Positions 1-6,116 of a stretch of 8,410 bases of DNA are shown here, piece by piece. Each line of letters begins with the position of its first letter. Positions within the stretch are counted from its first letter, which is position 1. The notes beneath the pieces were generated by a model. That model made no database searches, was not told the origin of the DNA, and saw nothing but the letters and a program-made list of their open reading frames with translations. Made by a program: the position numbers and the translations under genes. The stretch comes from Burkholderiales bacterium (GTDB lineage: Bacteria > Pseudomonadota > Gammaproteobacteria > Burkholderiales > Burkholderiaceae_E), in NCBI GenBank assembly GCA_020348765.1, contig CP070753.1, forward strand, positions 2,868,151-2,876,560, in the 5' to 3' direction.

Positions 1-1293
1 CGTGAACAGGAACTCGTCGACCGTGTGCCGGCTCACCAGCAGCGGCGGGCGCAGCGTGTAGCCGAACTCGCCGTTGCCGAACAGGGTCATCGCCCGCGCC
101 ACCAGGCGTTCGTCGTCGAATTCCTGCTCGCGCCACTGGCGGGCGAGTTCACGGGTGCGCGGGTTGCTGCCGGCGGGCAGCTTCAGCCAGGCCGACAGGG
201 TTGCGGGCGTCTCGTTCAGCCCCAGTCGATAGTCGACGAACGATGCGGCCTCGTAGCGGGTGCGTGTCTCGATGTTGCTCGGCGCCATCAGCAGCAGCCA
301 GGGCGTGGCCACGGCCTGTGTGCTGCCGATCGCAGGAAGCCGCGCCGGCGCGTCGAGCGCGAACAGCCACTTGCGACCGTGCGGCTCCAGCGTGACCACA
401 TAGGACAGGGGACGCGAGCCCGAGCTGGCGATCACCTGCGGGTCCGGCACCGGGCCGGCGCCGTAGACCGGCATTCGCCAGGTGCGACCGTCGAAGCTGC
501 CCAGGATCGGCCCGCGCCAGTACATCTGCGCGCGCCCCGGCGCTGCGCCCTCGAACTGCACCCGAAAGGCGATCTCGTCGGACCGCGTCAGGTCCGCGAT
601 CGAGCCCGGCGTCATGTGCTCGGACAGCCCGGTGCGTGCGCCCTGGTCCTCGCCCGGCAGTCCCCACAGCGGGCTGCCGACGCGCGGGAACAGCGCGAAC
701 AGGATCAGCGCGAGCGGCAACGCCTGGCCGAGCAGCACGCCGACCAGCCGGAAGCGCTTGGCCAGCGACGCTTCGTCCGGCCCGTACTGCATCGTGATCA
801 TCGAGGCCAGCAGGGCGACCACGGCCGCCAGCACGATGCCGGCCGTCAGCGGCGACTGCGAGTAGAAGAACGCGGTGATCAAAAGGAAAAAACACAGGAA
901 GATCACGACGAACAGGTCGCGGCGGGCTCGCATCTCCATCAGCTTGAGCCCCAGGAACAGGACCAGCATCGCGACCCCTGGCTCGCGCCCGATCAGCGTG
1001 CCGAACCATGCGTACACGCCGACCAGGCAGGCCAGCGCCGCGGTGGTGCGAACCGAACGCCGCGGAAGCCACCGGCCCGAGAGCACCAGTCCGAGCCGCC
1101 ACAGGAACAGGCCGCCGAATACCGCACTGACCCAGATCGGCAGGTGCGGCAGGTGCGGCAGCATCGCCAGCGCAATCGCGCCCATCAGGAAGAAGGTGTC
1201 GCGACGGTCTCGCTCCCACTGCGCGCCGAGCTGGCCGCCGAGCGCGCGCAGCGACGGTGCCAGCGACAGGGCGAGGCTGCGCTTGCGCACCAT
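1..1293 (-). CDS. tgpA: TgpA-type DUF3488/transglutaminase-like membrane protein, 5' part only
   Basis: The gene begins at ATG 1293 and stays open for 431 codons to the left edge, so the C-terminal part is missing. The N-terminal half is strongly hydrophobic, with about six membrane segments (roughly residues 34-66, 84-100, 107-120, 128-145, 149-168 and 182-202). A periplasmic region follows with hallmarks of the DUF3488/TgpA family: LFPRVGSPLWGLP (201-213), YWRGPILGSFDGRTW (258-272) and RELARQW (381-387). The visible part ends in TLRPPLLVSRHTVDEFLF (413-430), which in this family lies just before the transglutaminase catalytic cysteine, so the catalytic triad is outside the window. A Shine-Dalgarno GAGGT (1304-1300) sits 6 nt before the start, inside the end of the upstream DUF58 gene, whose stop is only 2 nt away; translational coupling is likely. 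In Pseudomonas the homologue is an inner-membrane protein with periplasmic transglutaminase activity that matters for viability. The substrate here is unknown. Confidence 0.87.
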   Translation of the reverse strand, partial: MVRKRSLALSLAPSLRALGGQLGAQWERDRRDTFFLMGAIALAMLPHLPHLPIWVSAVFGGLFLWRLGLVLSGRWLPRRSVRTTAALACLVGVYAWFGTLIGREPGVAMLVLFLGLKLMEMRARRDLFVVIFLCFFLLITAFFYSQSPLTAGIVLAAVVALLASMITMQYGPDEASLAKRFRLVGVLLGQALPLALILFALFPRVGSPLWGLPGEDQGARTGLSEHMTPGSIADLTRSDEIAFRVQFEGAAPGRAQMYWRGPILGSFDGRTWRMPVYGAGPVPDPQVIASSGSRPLSYVVTLEPHGRKWLFALDAPARLPAIGSTQAVATPWLLLMAPSNIETRTRYEAASFVDYRLGLNETPATLSAWLKLPAGSNPRTRELARQWREQEFDDERLVARAMTLFGNGEFGYTLRPPLLVSRHTVDEFLFT

Positions 1294-1295
1294 GC

Positions 1296-2321
1296 TCAGA
1301 CCTCAGCCAGCGCCAGTGCCTCGAGGCACACGGTCCGGTGCGCCGGGCCACGGTCGATCTCGACCGTGCGTGCCGGCAGGCGCAGGCCGTAGCGCATGCC
1401 CGACGACTCGGCGTCGAGCACCCAGCGCGTCAGGCGCGACAGGCGCTCCTCGGAGTCCAGGTTGTCCGGCAGGGCCTGCCAGTCGAGCCAGAGTTCACCC
1501 TGGTAGCCGCCTTCGAACTGCTTGCTCAGCAGTTCGTCCGAGGCTGTGCGGGCGATCGCCTTCCAGGCGATGACGCGCGGCGCATCGCCGGGCACGTACG
1601 GCCGCAGTGCCGCGACGTCGTCGATGCCGAATCCGCCGCCGGGGGCTTCGCCGGCGAGCGCGGTCAGCTCCGGCGGCGGCGGCGCGCCCTGCTCGGGACG
1701 CGGGTACACGAGCACGCTGTGGCGCGGGTTCCAGTAGCCCCATGCCTGCCAGATTCCGAGCGGGTACTTGCCGAACAGGCGAAAGCGCGGCAGACGGTGC
1801 CGGCCGCGGCGCCGGCTGGGCAGCGCGACGCGGACCATGGTTTCGGTCTCGCCGGCGACATCGACCAGCTCGGGCTGCGCCATGCCCTCGGCGGCCACGC
1901 CGATCGCGTAGCGGTCGACGCGCGATGCATTGTGCAGCGAGAAGCTGAGGTCGATCAGGTCGCCGGCGAACACCGGTTCGGCCCGCCCCGGGCGCACGCG
2001 CAAGCCGGCCAGGTTGCGGTAGCAGTGCAGCAGCCCGACGATGCCCACCGCGCCGAGCAGGAAGGTCAACGCGTAGCCCAGCGAGACCTGGTAGTTGATC
2101 GACGACACCAGCATCAGCGCCAGGAACACGCCGTACAGCACGCCGGGTCGCGACGGCAGCACGTAGACCCGACGCCGGTCGAGGGTCAGCTCGGGCGGGT
2201 CGTGGCGGCGCGAGCGCGCAAACCAGTCCTCGATGCGCGCGTGCAGCCCCGCCGACCTGGCCGGCGTGCCGTCATCGGCCCGGACCGGTGCGGTGGCGGC
2301 GGATCGGGAGACCTGTTCCAT
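1296..2321 (-). CDS. DUF58 domain membrane-anchored protein
   Basis: A 341-residue protein. After a polar N-terminus (1-55) come two membrane segments, about 57-76 and 80-99, and then a soluble region. The DUF58 signature is clear at 239-256, LRPYVPGDAPRVIAWKAI, followed by AR at 257-258 and LLSKQFE at 264-270; it matches the family pattern of YxxGD, an IxWK core and an AR. Another family-typical stretch is FGKYPLGIWQAW (183-194). DUF58 proteins are regularly encoded between a MoxR ATPase and a von Willebrand or transglutaminase membrane protein, as here. Their biochemical role is not established; a MoxR client or scaffold at the membrane is the usual proposal. The gene starts 21 nt after the moxR stop with no strong Shine-Dalgarno, so it probably depends on coupling. 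It ends 2 nt before the next start. Confidence 0.92.
   Translation of the reverse strand: MEQVSRSAATAPVRADDGTPARSAGLHARIEDWFARSRRHDPPELTLDRRRVYVLPSRPGVLYGVFLALMLVSSINYQVSLGYALTFLLGAVGIVGLLHCYRNLAGLRVRPGRAEPVFAGDLIDLSFSLHNASRVDRYAIGVAAEGMAQPELVDVAGETETMVRVALPSRRRGRHRLPRFRLFGKYPLGIWQAWGYWNPRHSVLVYPRPEQGAPPPPELTALAGEAPGGGFGIDDVAALRPYVPGDAPRVIAWKAIARTASDELLSKQFEGGYQGELWLDWQALPDNLDSEERLSRLTRWVLDAESSGMRYGLRLPARTVEIDRGPAHRTVCLEALALAEV
1300..1304 (-). promoter_or_regulatory. Ribosome binding site of the tgpA-like gene
   Basis: GAGGT lies 6 nt before ATG 1293 and within the last codons of the DUF58 gene. It fixes the start of the transglutaminase gene and implies that ribosomes finishing DUF58 can reinitiate there. 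Confidence 0.6.
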
Positions 2322-2342
2322 GCCCGGGCGGCAGTGCGGCGC

Positions 2343-3266
2343 TCAGGGCACCGCCACCGCCTTGATCAACTCCGCGACCAGCTCGGCGCGCGCGCGGTAG
2401 GTGGTCGCGCTGCCCTTGGCCGGGCGCAGCCGGTGTCCGGCGACCCCGACCATCACCGCCTGCAGGTCGTCGGGCAGCACGTGGTTGCGCCCGTCGAGCA
2501 GGGCCCAGGCACGTGCCGCCTGCAGCAGCGCAAGGCCGGCTCGCGGGCTCAGCCCTTCGGCCAGGCTGGCCGAGCGGCGGCTGTGCGTCAGCAGGTTCTG
2601 CAGGTAATCGAGCAGCGACGGTGACGCGTGCACGGTTCTGACCTGCGCCTGGACCGCGAGCATGTCAGCCGGCTTCAGGCGCGGCTGCAGCTTGTCGATG
2701 AGATTGCGCCTGTCGTCGCCCTCGAGCAGAGCACGCTCGGACTTCGGGTCCGGGTAGCCGAGCTCGACGCACATCAGGAACCGATCGAGCTGCGATTCGG
2801 GCAGCGGAAAGGTGCCGATCTGGTCCTGCGGGTTCTGCGTCGCGATCACGAAGAACGGATCGGGAAGCGGGTGCGGCACGCCGTCGACCGAGACCTGCCT
2901 TTCCTCCATGGCTTCCAGCAGCGCGCTCTGGGTCTTCGGCGAGGCCCGGTTGATCTCGTCGGCGAGCAGCACCTGCGAGAACACGGGACCCGGGTGGAAC
3001 ACGAACCGTGACTGCTCGCGATCGAAGATCGACACGCCGGTGATGTCGGCCGGCAGCAGGTCGTTGGTGAACTGGACCCGTCGAAAGCCCAGACCCAGCG
3101 TGATCGACAGCGTGTGCGCCAGCGTCGTCTTGCCGACTCCGGGCAGGTCCTCGATCAACAGGTGCCCGCGCGCGAGGAAGCAAGCGAGCGCCAGTCGAAT
3201 CTGGGGGTGCTTGCCCACCACCACTGCGCCGATCTGCGAGGCGGCTGCCTGGATCTTTTCTAGCAT
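2343..3266 (-). CDS. MoxR-family AAA+ ATPase
   Basis: A 307-residue AAA+ ATPase of the MoxR class. Visible motifs are Walker A in [10 protein letters not shown] (41-50), Walker B in [15 protein letters not shown] (99-113), sensor 1 in FFVIATQNP (138-146), the arginine-finger region SQLDRFL (158-164) and the sensor-2/lid stretch LSPRAG (239-244). The length is usual for the family. I take ATG 3266 (MLEKIQ) as the start because family members begin this way. The frame is open for 61 further codons upstream, to ATG 3449, but that part is arginine-rich and has no family resemblance. MoxR proteins are thought to act as chaperones for assembly or activation of partner complexes. Here the partners would be the DUF58 and transglutaminase proteins encoded immediately downstream. 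The gene is first in the operon, so its promoter should lie in 3267-3529; no convincing one was found. The Shine-Dalgarno is weak. Confidence 0.93.
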   Translation of the reverse strand: MLEKIQAAASQIGAVVVGKHPQIRLALACFLARGHLLIEDLPGVGKTTLAHTLSITLGLGFRRVQFTNDLLPADITGVSIFDREQSRFVFHPGPVFSQVLLADEINRASPKTQSALLEAMEERQVSVDGVPHPLPDPFFVIATQNPQDQIGTFPLPESQLDRFLMCVELGYPDPKSERALLEGDDRRNLIDKLQPRLKPADMLAVQAQVRTVHASPSLLDYLQNLLTHSRRSASLAEGLSPRAGLALLQAARAWALLDGRNHVLPDDLQAVMVGVAGHRLRPAKGSATTYRARAELVAELIKAVAVP

Positions 3267-3449
3267 CGGACCCGTTGTCTGGTTCAGCCGCCGGAGTGTA
3301 CGCGCTCGCGCTGCGCGACGGCACCGCATAGCCGACGATCGGCCGGCAGGCCGTGACCGCTGCCTCGGATCCGCTCGCGCCCGCAGGCAACCGTTGCGTC
3401 GCGCCCACGCCGCCGGCCGGCCGCGATCGCGGTATATTGGCCGTTGCAT

Positions 3450-3504
3450 CCCCCGGGCCGGGCTCAGCCCGGCGGCGCTGCGGGCCAGGCGGCCGCCCCG
3501 GGGG
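3450..3504 (+). repeat. Nested GC-rich inverted repeats in the crotonase leader
   Basis: An inner hairpin at 3457-3473 has 8-bp arms, GCCGGGCT and AGCCCGGC, around a single C. An outer pair, CCCCCGGG at 3450-3457 and CCCGGGGG at 3497-3504, could close a longer stem. If transcription starts about 7 nt after TATATT (3433-3438), almost the whole repeat would lie in the 5' leader, 25 nt before the start codon. No U-tract follows, so it is not a typical terminator. Function unknown; chance pairing in GC-rich DNA is possible. Confidence 0.4.
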
Positions 3505-3517
3505 CGAATCGACCGAA

Positions 3518-3522
3518 CGGAG
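3518..3522 (+). promoter_or_regulatory. Ribosome binding site of the crotonase gene
   Basis: CGGAG lies 7 nt before ATG 3530. It supports that start over the upstream in-frame ATG at 3353, which would add 59 residues not typical of crotonases. Confidence 0.6.
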
Positions 3523-3529
3523 TCCGATC

Positions 3530-4318
3530 ATGTCTGCCGTGTTCAAGGAAGAGGGCGCGCCGGTGCGGCTCGAGCGCACGGGCGCCGTCGCGCGCCTGAC
3601 CCTGAATCGACCCGAGCAGTACAACGCGCTGTCCGAAGCCGTGCTCGAGGCGCTGCAAGGGTCGCTGACCGAGATCGCCGACGATGCCTCGCTGCGCGTG
3701 GTCGTGCTGGCGGGTGCCGGCAAGGCCTTCTGTGCCGGCCACGACCTGCGCGAGATGCGTGCGAACCCGAGTGGCGACTACTACACCGAGCTGTTCGCGC
3801 GCTGCACCCGGGTCATGATGACCGTGCAGCGCATGCCGCAGCCGGTGATCGCACGGGTGCACGGCGTGGCGACGGCGGCCGGCTGTCAGCTGGTGGCGAT
3901 GTGCGATCTCGCGGTTGCATCGACCGAGGCCAGATTCGCGGTCTCGGGGGTCAACCTGGGGCTGTTCTGTTCGACGCCGTCGGTGGCGCTGTCGCGCAAC
4001 CTGTCGCGCAAGCAGGCGTTCGAGCTGCTGGTCACCGGCGATTTCATCGACGCGCAGGCGGCACGTGACAAGGGGCTGGTGAACCGGGTGGTCGAGCCCG
4101 GCGAGCTCGATGCCGAGATCGACCGCCTCGCGGCATCGATCTGCGCCAAGCCGGCCGTGGCGATCTCGATGGGCAAGCAGCTGTTCTATCGCCAGCTCGA
4201 GATGGGCATCGAGGCCGCCTACCAGCTGGCCGGCCAGACGATGGCCTGCAACATGGTGGACCCGGCCACGGTCGAGGGCGTGCAGGCCTTCCTGGACGGG
4301 CGCAGGCCGAACTGGTGA
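3530..4318 (+). CDS. Enoyl-CoA hydratase/isomerase (crotonase) family protein, ECHDC3-like
   Basis: A 262-residue crotonase-fold protein of normal length. CoA-binding and oxyanion-hole elements are present: LTLNRPEQYNALS (23-35), KAFCAGHDLREM (65-76) and HGVATAAGCQLVAMCDLAVAS (111-131, written here as GCQLVAMCD at its core). The oxyanion hole NH donors would come from around A69 and A117-G118. Aligned by eye to mitochondrial enoyl-CoA hydratase, the two catalytic glutamates (rat E144 and E164) are replaced by Q120 (GCQ in place of GCE) and G140 (VSG in place of QPE). The sequence GVNLGLFCSTP (140-150) and the rest resemble the ECHDC3 group, which shares these replacements. Ordinary hydration by this enzyme is therefore doubtful; another CoA-ester reaction or a non-catalytic role is possible. 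The gene converges on the marR gene beyond and is transcribed away from moxR. Acyl-CoA genes lie nearby but are not in the same operon. Confidence 0.9.
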   Translation: MSAVFKEEGAPVRLERTGAVARLTLNRPEQYNALSEAVLEALQGSLTEIADDASLRVVVLAGAGKAFCAGHDLREMRANPSGDYYTELFARCTRVMMTVQRMPQPVIARVHGVATAAGCQLVAMCDLAVASTEARFAVSGVNLGLFCSTPSVALSRNLSRKQAFELLVTGDFIDAQAARDKGLVNRVVEPGELDAEIDRLAASICAKPAVAISMGKQLFYRQLEMGIEAAYQLAGQTMACNMVDPATVEGVQAFLDGRRPNW

Positions 4319-4342
4319 TCGCTCGGGCCGGGGGGCGGCCGC

Positions 4343-4380
4343 GCCAGCCGACCGGAGCGTGGCGCCAGCGCTCGGCTGGC
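4343..4380. terminator. Possible bidirectional terminator between convergent genes
   Basis: Perfect 9-bp arms GCCAGCCGA (4343-4351) and TCGGCTGGC (4372-4380) enclose 20 nt, inside which GAGCG and CGCTC can form a competing smaller stem around the palindrome TGGCGCCA. It sits between the crotonase stop (4318) and the marR stop (4387), where a shared terminator is expected. There is no T-tract on either strand, so a classical intrinsic terminator is not supported. Confidence 0.35.
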
Positions 4381-4386
4381 CGGCGC

Positions 4387-4857
4387 TCAGGCGGCCCTCC
4401 GATGCGGCGGCTCGTCCTGCCGCGCCGATTGCGTCAGATCCGCGCTTCCGTCTTCGCCCCAGTCGCTGCTCAGCAGTCGTTTCAGCTCGGCCAGTCCCTC
4501 GGCGCCAAGTCGCTCTGCGATCCCGGCCTCGATGCTTTCGATGATCTCGGCGCCGATGCGGTTGACCGCGCGGCCGCGCTGCGTGTAGACGACCAGCTTC
4601 TGGTTGCCCCGCTCCGGGTCGACGACCACCTGCAGGATGCCGCGCCTGACGAGTTCGGCAACCGTCTTGTGCACGGCCTGGCGCGAGATCGCCAGGCGGC
4701 GCGCGATCTCTGCCATGCTCATCGGTTTGCCGCCCATGTGCGCGAGCAGCCGGCTCTGCGCGGGCGTGATGAACGCGTAGTCGCTGCGACGCACGCCTCG
4801 CATGATCTCGCGTGCGAACCAGTCGGAACGCGCCAGCAGCAGTTGTTTGAGGTTCAT
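4387..4857 (-). CDS. MarR-family transcriptional regulator
   Basis: A 156-residue winged helix-turn-helix protein, the usual MarR size. The N-terminal helix leads to FITPAQSRLLAHM (29-41). The DNA-binding part follows, SMAEIARRLAISRQAVHKTV (47-66) with recognition helix about 58-68, and then a wing with D80, R83 and G84 before QKLVVYT (86-92). A C-terminal dimerisation helix region occupies about 97-130, and the last 25 residues are polar and probably disordered. ATG 4857 (MNLKQLL) is preferred: GGAG lies 11 nt upstream, while the 23-residue extension to ATG 4926 is not MarR-like. The gene is divergent from etfB, and the region between them carries symmetrical operators typical in size for MarR dimers. 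I infer autorepression and control of etfB-etfA-dehydrogenase. The ligand is unknown; an acyl-CoA or aromatic/fatty acid is plausible from the neighbours. Confidence 0.9.
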   Translation of the reverse strand: MNLKQLLLARSDWFAREIMRGVRRSDYAFITPAQSRLLAHMGGKPMSMAEIARRLAISRQAVHKTVAELVRRGILQVVVDPERGNQKLVVYTQRGRAVNRIGAEIIESIEAGIAERLGAEGLAELKRLLSSDWGEDGSADLTQSARQDEPPHRRAA

Positions 4858-4947
4858 CGTTGCATGCGCTCCAGTCGTCGAGCACCGGGCAGTCGAGCAC
4901 CAGGTCCTGGCTCGTCGCCAGGGCATCGAGCGAACGGTCGATCCAGT

Positions 4948-4967
4948 CCGTCAACCATGTTAGTCAA
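4948..4967. promoter_or_regulatory. Degenerate third operator (O3) upstream of marR
   Basis: CCGTCAAC-CATG-TTAGTCAA matches the strong operators at 11 of the 16 specified positions, with the same N4 spacer. Its centre is 41 bp, close to four helical turns, from the centre of the first perfect palindrome. It lies within the likely marR leader, so a bound dimer here could block transcription or assist cooperative binding. Confidence 0.4.
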
Positions 4968-4986
4968 TCGATGTTCGTCGACCCAT

Positions 4987-5010
4987 GCTTGTCAACCATG
5001 GTTGACAAGC
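4987..5010. promoter_or_regulatory. 24-bp perfect palindrome, operator O1
   Basis: The arm GCTTGTCAACCA is followed directly by its exact reverse complement. The core is TTGTCAAC-CATG-GTTGACAA (4989-5008). The same core with a different N4 spacer recurs in the next palindrome, which separates conserved protein contacts from a free centre. The rightward TTGACA at 5002-5007 is part of it. The neighbouring MarR protein is the obvious candidate ligand; this assignment is inferred from position and site symmetry. Confidence 0.75.
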
Positions 5011-5030
5011 GAATTGTGCTGACGTAGCAT
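5002..5030 (+). promoter_or_regulatory. Candidate promoter for etfB-etfA-dehydrogenase
   Basis: A perfect -35 TTGACA (5002-5007) is followed after 17 nt by TAGCAT (5025-5030), a 4-of-6 match to the sigma70 -10 box. Transcription would start near 5037, giving a leader of about 230 nt to etfB. The -35 lies inside operator O1, and the -10 overlaps the outer arm of O2, so a repressor on either site would occlude RNA polymerase. Caveat: the TTGACA is also part of the palindrome, so its perfection alone is not independent evidence. Confidence 0.45.
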
Positions 5031-5041
5031 TCGATTGTCAA
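5013..5041 (-). promoter_or_regulatory. Candidate promoter for marR
   Basis: On the minus strand TTGACA (5041-5036), in the left arm of operator O2, is followed after 17 nt by CACAAT (5018-5013), 4 of 6 to the -10 consensus. Transcription would begin near 5006, inside operator O1. It overlaps almost completely with the opposing etfB promoter, so the two are probably mutually exclusive and jointly repressed. Confidence 0.4.
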
Positions 5042-5061
5042 CCGTAGTTGACAATCGAATG
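5028..5061. promoter_or_regulatory. 34-bp inverted repeat, operator O2
   Basis: Perfect 15-bp arms, CATTCGATTGTCAAC and its reverse complement, flank the tetranucleotide CGTA. The inner part is again TTGTCAAC-N4-GTTGACAA (5035-5054). The symmetry extends seven bases beyond the core on each side, and these outer bases differ from those of O1, so they may represent extra contacts or a stem in RNA. Its centre is 46 bp from that of O1. Confidence 0.75.
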
Positions 5062-5070
5062 GTTGACAAT
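5062..5070 (+). promoter_or_regulatory. Solitary operator half-site
   Basis: GTTGACAAT repeats the right arm of O2 as a direct copy 15 bp further on. No left half-site lies at the N4 distance, so it is a single half-site or a remnant. The TTGACA in it has no -10 box at 16-18 nt. Confidence 0.4.
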
Positions 5071-5266
5071 TGAGCTGGCCGATCCGGGGCGGCGCCGCCT
5101 GCGTTGGCGCCGTGTCTCGGCGCCGCGGTGTCCCGTTGGCCCAATGCCACGGAGTCGCGCCGTCACCGCGCGGGTTCGGGGACCGACTCGGCGCGGTCCG
5201 GATCGCTAAAATCAGCGGTTTGTTGCACATCAGTCTCCAAGGCCATCCAAGCAGCGAGATCCAACG

Positions 5267-6016
5267 ATGAAGATTCTGGTACCCGTCAAGCGCGTGGTCG
5301 ACTACAACGTCAAGGTTCGCGTCAAGAGCGACCAGTCGGGCGTCGACATTGCGAACGTCAAGATGTCGATGAATCCGTTCGACGAGATTGCGGTCGAGGA
5401 AGCCGTGCGGCTGAAGGAGAAGGGCGTCGCGACCGAGATCGTCGCGGTGTCCTGCGGTGTTGCCGCGTGCCAGGAGACGCTGCGCACGGCGATGGCGATC
5501 GGTGCCGACCGGGCCATCCTGGTCGAGACCGACGTCGCGCTCGAGCCGCTGGCCGTGGCCAAGCTGCTCAAGGCGCTGGTCGACCGCGAACAGCCGCAAC
5601 TGGTGCTGCTCGGCACGCAGGCGATCGACGACGACAGCAACCAGACCGGCCAGATGCTGGCCGCGCTGGCCGGTCTGGCGCAGGCGACCTTCGTGTCGAA
5701 GCTCGAGGTCGCGGACGGCAAGGCGAGCGTGGTGCGCGAGGTCGACGGCGGGCTGGAAACCATCGCGGTGACGCTGCCCGCGGTCGTGACCGTGGACTTG
5801 CGCCTGAACGAACCGCTCTACGTGACACTGCCCAACATCATGAAGGCCAAGAAGAAGCAGCTGGACAAGTTCGCTCCGGCCGACCTGGGCGTCGACCCCG
5901 CGCCGCGCCTGAAGACGCTGAAGGTGACCGACCCGCCGGAGCGCGCGGCCGGAATCATCGTCGAGGATGTCGCGGCGCTGGTGGACAAGCTCAAGAACGA
6001 AGCCAAGGTGATCTGA
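5267..6016 (+). CDS. etfB: Electron transfer flavoprotein beta subunit
   Basis: A 249-residue protein, full length for EtfB, recognisable throughout. It starts [19 protein letters not shown] and has the [18 protein letters not shown] block (36-53). The AMP-binding stretch is [14 protein letters not shown] (119-132). The recognition-loop signature follows: DLRLNEP (177-183), [10 protein letters not shown] (188-197). The loop docks onto acyl-CoA dehydrogenases; its leucine (L188) is the anchor in characterised ETFs. EtfB binds structural AMP and pairs with EtfA, which holds the redox FAD, in the cytoplasm. The dimer accepts electrons from acyl-CoA dehydrogenases and delivers them to ETF:quinone oxidoreductase. 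The sequence is of the canonical respiratory type, not a bifurcating ETF as far as the motifs show. ATG 5267 is the family start; the Shine-Dalgarno is weak (GAG at 5255-5257). It is the first gene of the operon and probably repressed through O1/O2. Confidence 0.97.
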   Translation: MKILVPVKRVVDYNVKVRVKSDQSGVDIANVKMSMNPFDEIAVEEAVRLKEKGVATEIVAVSCGVAACQETLRTAMAIGADRAILVETDVALEPLAVAKLLKALVDREQPQLVLLGTQAIDDDSNQTGQMLAALAGLAQATFVSKLEVADGKASVVREVDGGLETIAVTLPAVVTVDLRLNEPLYVTLPNIMKAKKKQLDKFAPADLGVDPAPRLKTLKVTDPPERAAGIIVEDVAALVDKLKNEAKVI

Positions 6017-6082
6017 GCGCGGAGCGCAGAGCCTGCGCAGCGACGTGACACGGGCCGCGGCTGCGACCCTCGGGGAAGCGAT

Positions 6083-6100
6083 GCTGCCGCGTTCGGCAGC
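6083..6100 (+). repeat. Small hairpin between etfB and etfA
   Basis: GCTGCCG and CGGCAGC form a perfect 7-bp stem around the loop CGTT, in the 114-bp gap between etfB and etfA. There is no U-tract after it. It ends 16 nt before the etfA Shine-Dalgarno. It could stabilise or modulate the transcript; no specific role can be read. Confidence 0.45.
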
Positions 6101-6116
6101 GAACAGGGACAGATGG

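Larger units (their letters stand above)
3267..3529. other. Divergent intergenic region between the moxR-like and crotonase genes
   Basis: These 263 bp hold the promoters of both flanking transcription units. Rightward, TATATT at 3433-3438 is a good -10 hexamer (5 of 6), but no -35 match lies 16-18 nt upstream. Leftward, TACACT (3302-3297) is a 4-of-6 -10 candidate, also without a -35 box. An activator or a non-sigma70 factor could be involved, or the true promoters may simply be weak. The right part, 3450-3504, is very GC-rich and contains nested inverted repeats, listed separately. Confidence 0.5.
4858..5266. other. Regulatory region between divergent marR and etfB
   Basis: This 409-bp stretch carries no credible gene. 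The part 4948-5070 is visibly AT-richer than its surroundings and is packed with GTCAAC/GTTGAC repeats, promoter boxes and palindromes, listed individually. The remainder, 5071-5266, is a long etfB leader. It has three GGCGCC copies (5091, 5106, 5119) able to form small GC hairpins and a TAAAAT hexamer (5207-5212) that could be a second -10 element close to etfB but lacks a recognisable -35 box. Confidence 0.6.

Noticed and set aside
120..190. Apparent frameshift in the tgpA-like gene near the LKLPAGSNP segment
   Set aside because: A recount showed an intact run of three C on the coding strand; the frame continues without a break to the window edge.
149..1351. 400-codon minus-strand frame over the tgpA-like gene
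   Set aside because: Off by one frame from the real gene; A/R/G-rich and without hydrophobic segments in the right pattern.
25..1392. 455-codon plus-strand frame opposite the tgpA-like gene
   Set aside because: Antisense shadow, with Q/R/H-rich sequence and no motifs; the minus-strand frame has membrane segments and TgpA motifs.
1257..2624. 455-codon plus-strand frame opposite the DUF58 gene
   Set aside because: Antisense shadow; the DUF58 signature is on the other strand.
3267..3449. N-terminal extension of the MoxR ATPase to ATG 3449
   Set aside because: The 61 extra residues are arginine-rich and unlike MoxR proteins; they would also occupy the promoter region.
4858..4926. 23-residue N-terminal extension of the MarR regulator
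   Set aside because: Not MarR-like, and the ATG at 4857 has a GGAG upstream.
3464..4954. 496-codon minus-strand open frame overlapping the crotonase and marR genes
   Set aside because: Shadow of the crotonase gene and an off-frame reading of marR; low-complexity composition and no family motifs.
4948..5070. CRISPR array or phage attachment site as explanation of the repeats
   Set aside because: The repeats are short, inverted and promoter-associated, with no regular spacers, no cas genes, no integrase and no tRNA nearby.
5059..5073. Four-codon mini-ORF after operator O2 as a leader peptide
   Set aside because: No ribosome binding site and no regulatory codons; it is a by-product of the repeat sequence.
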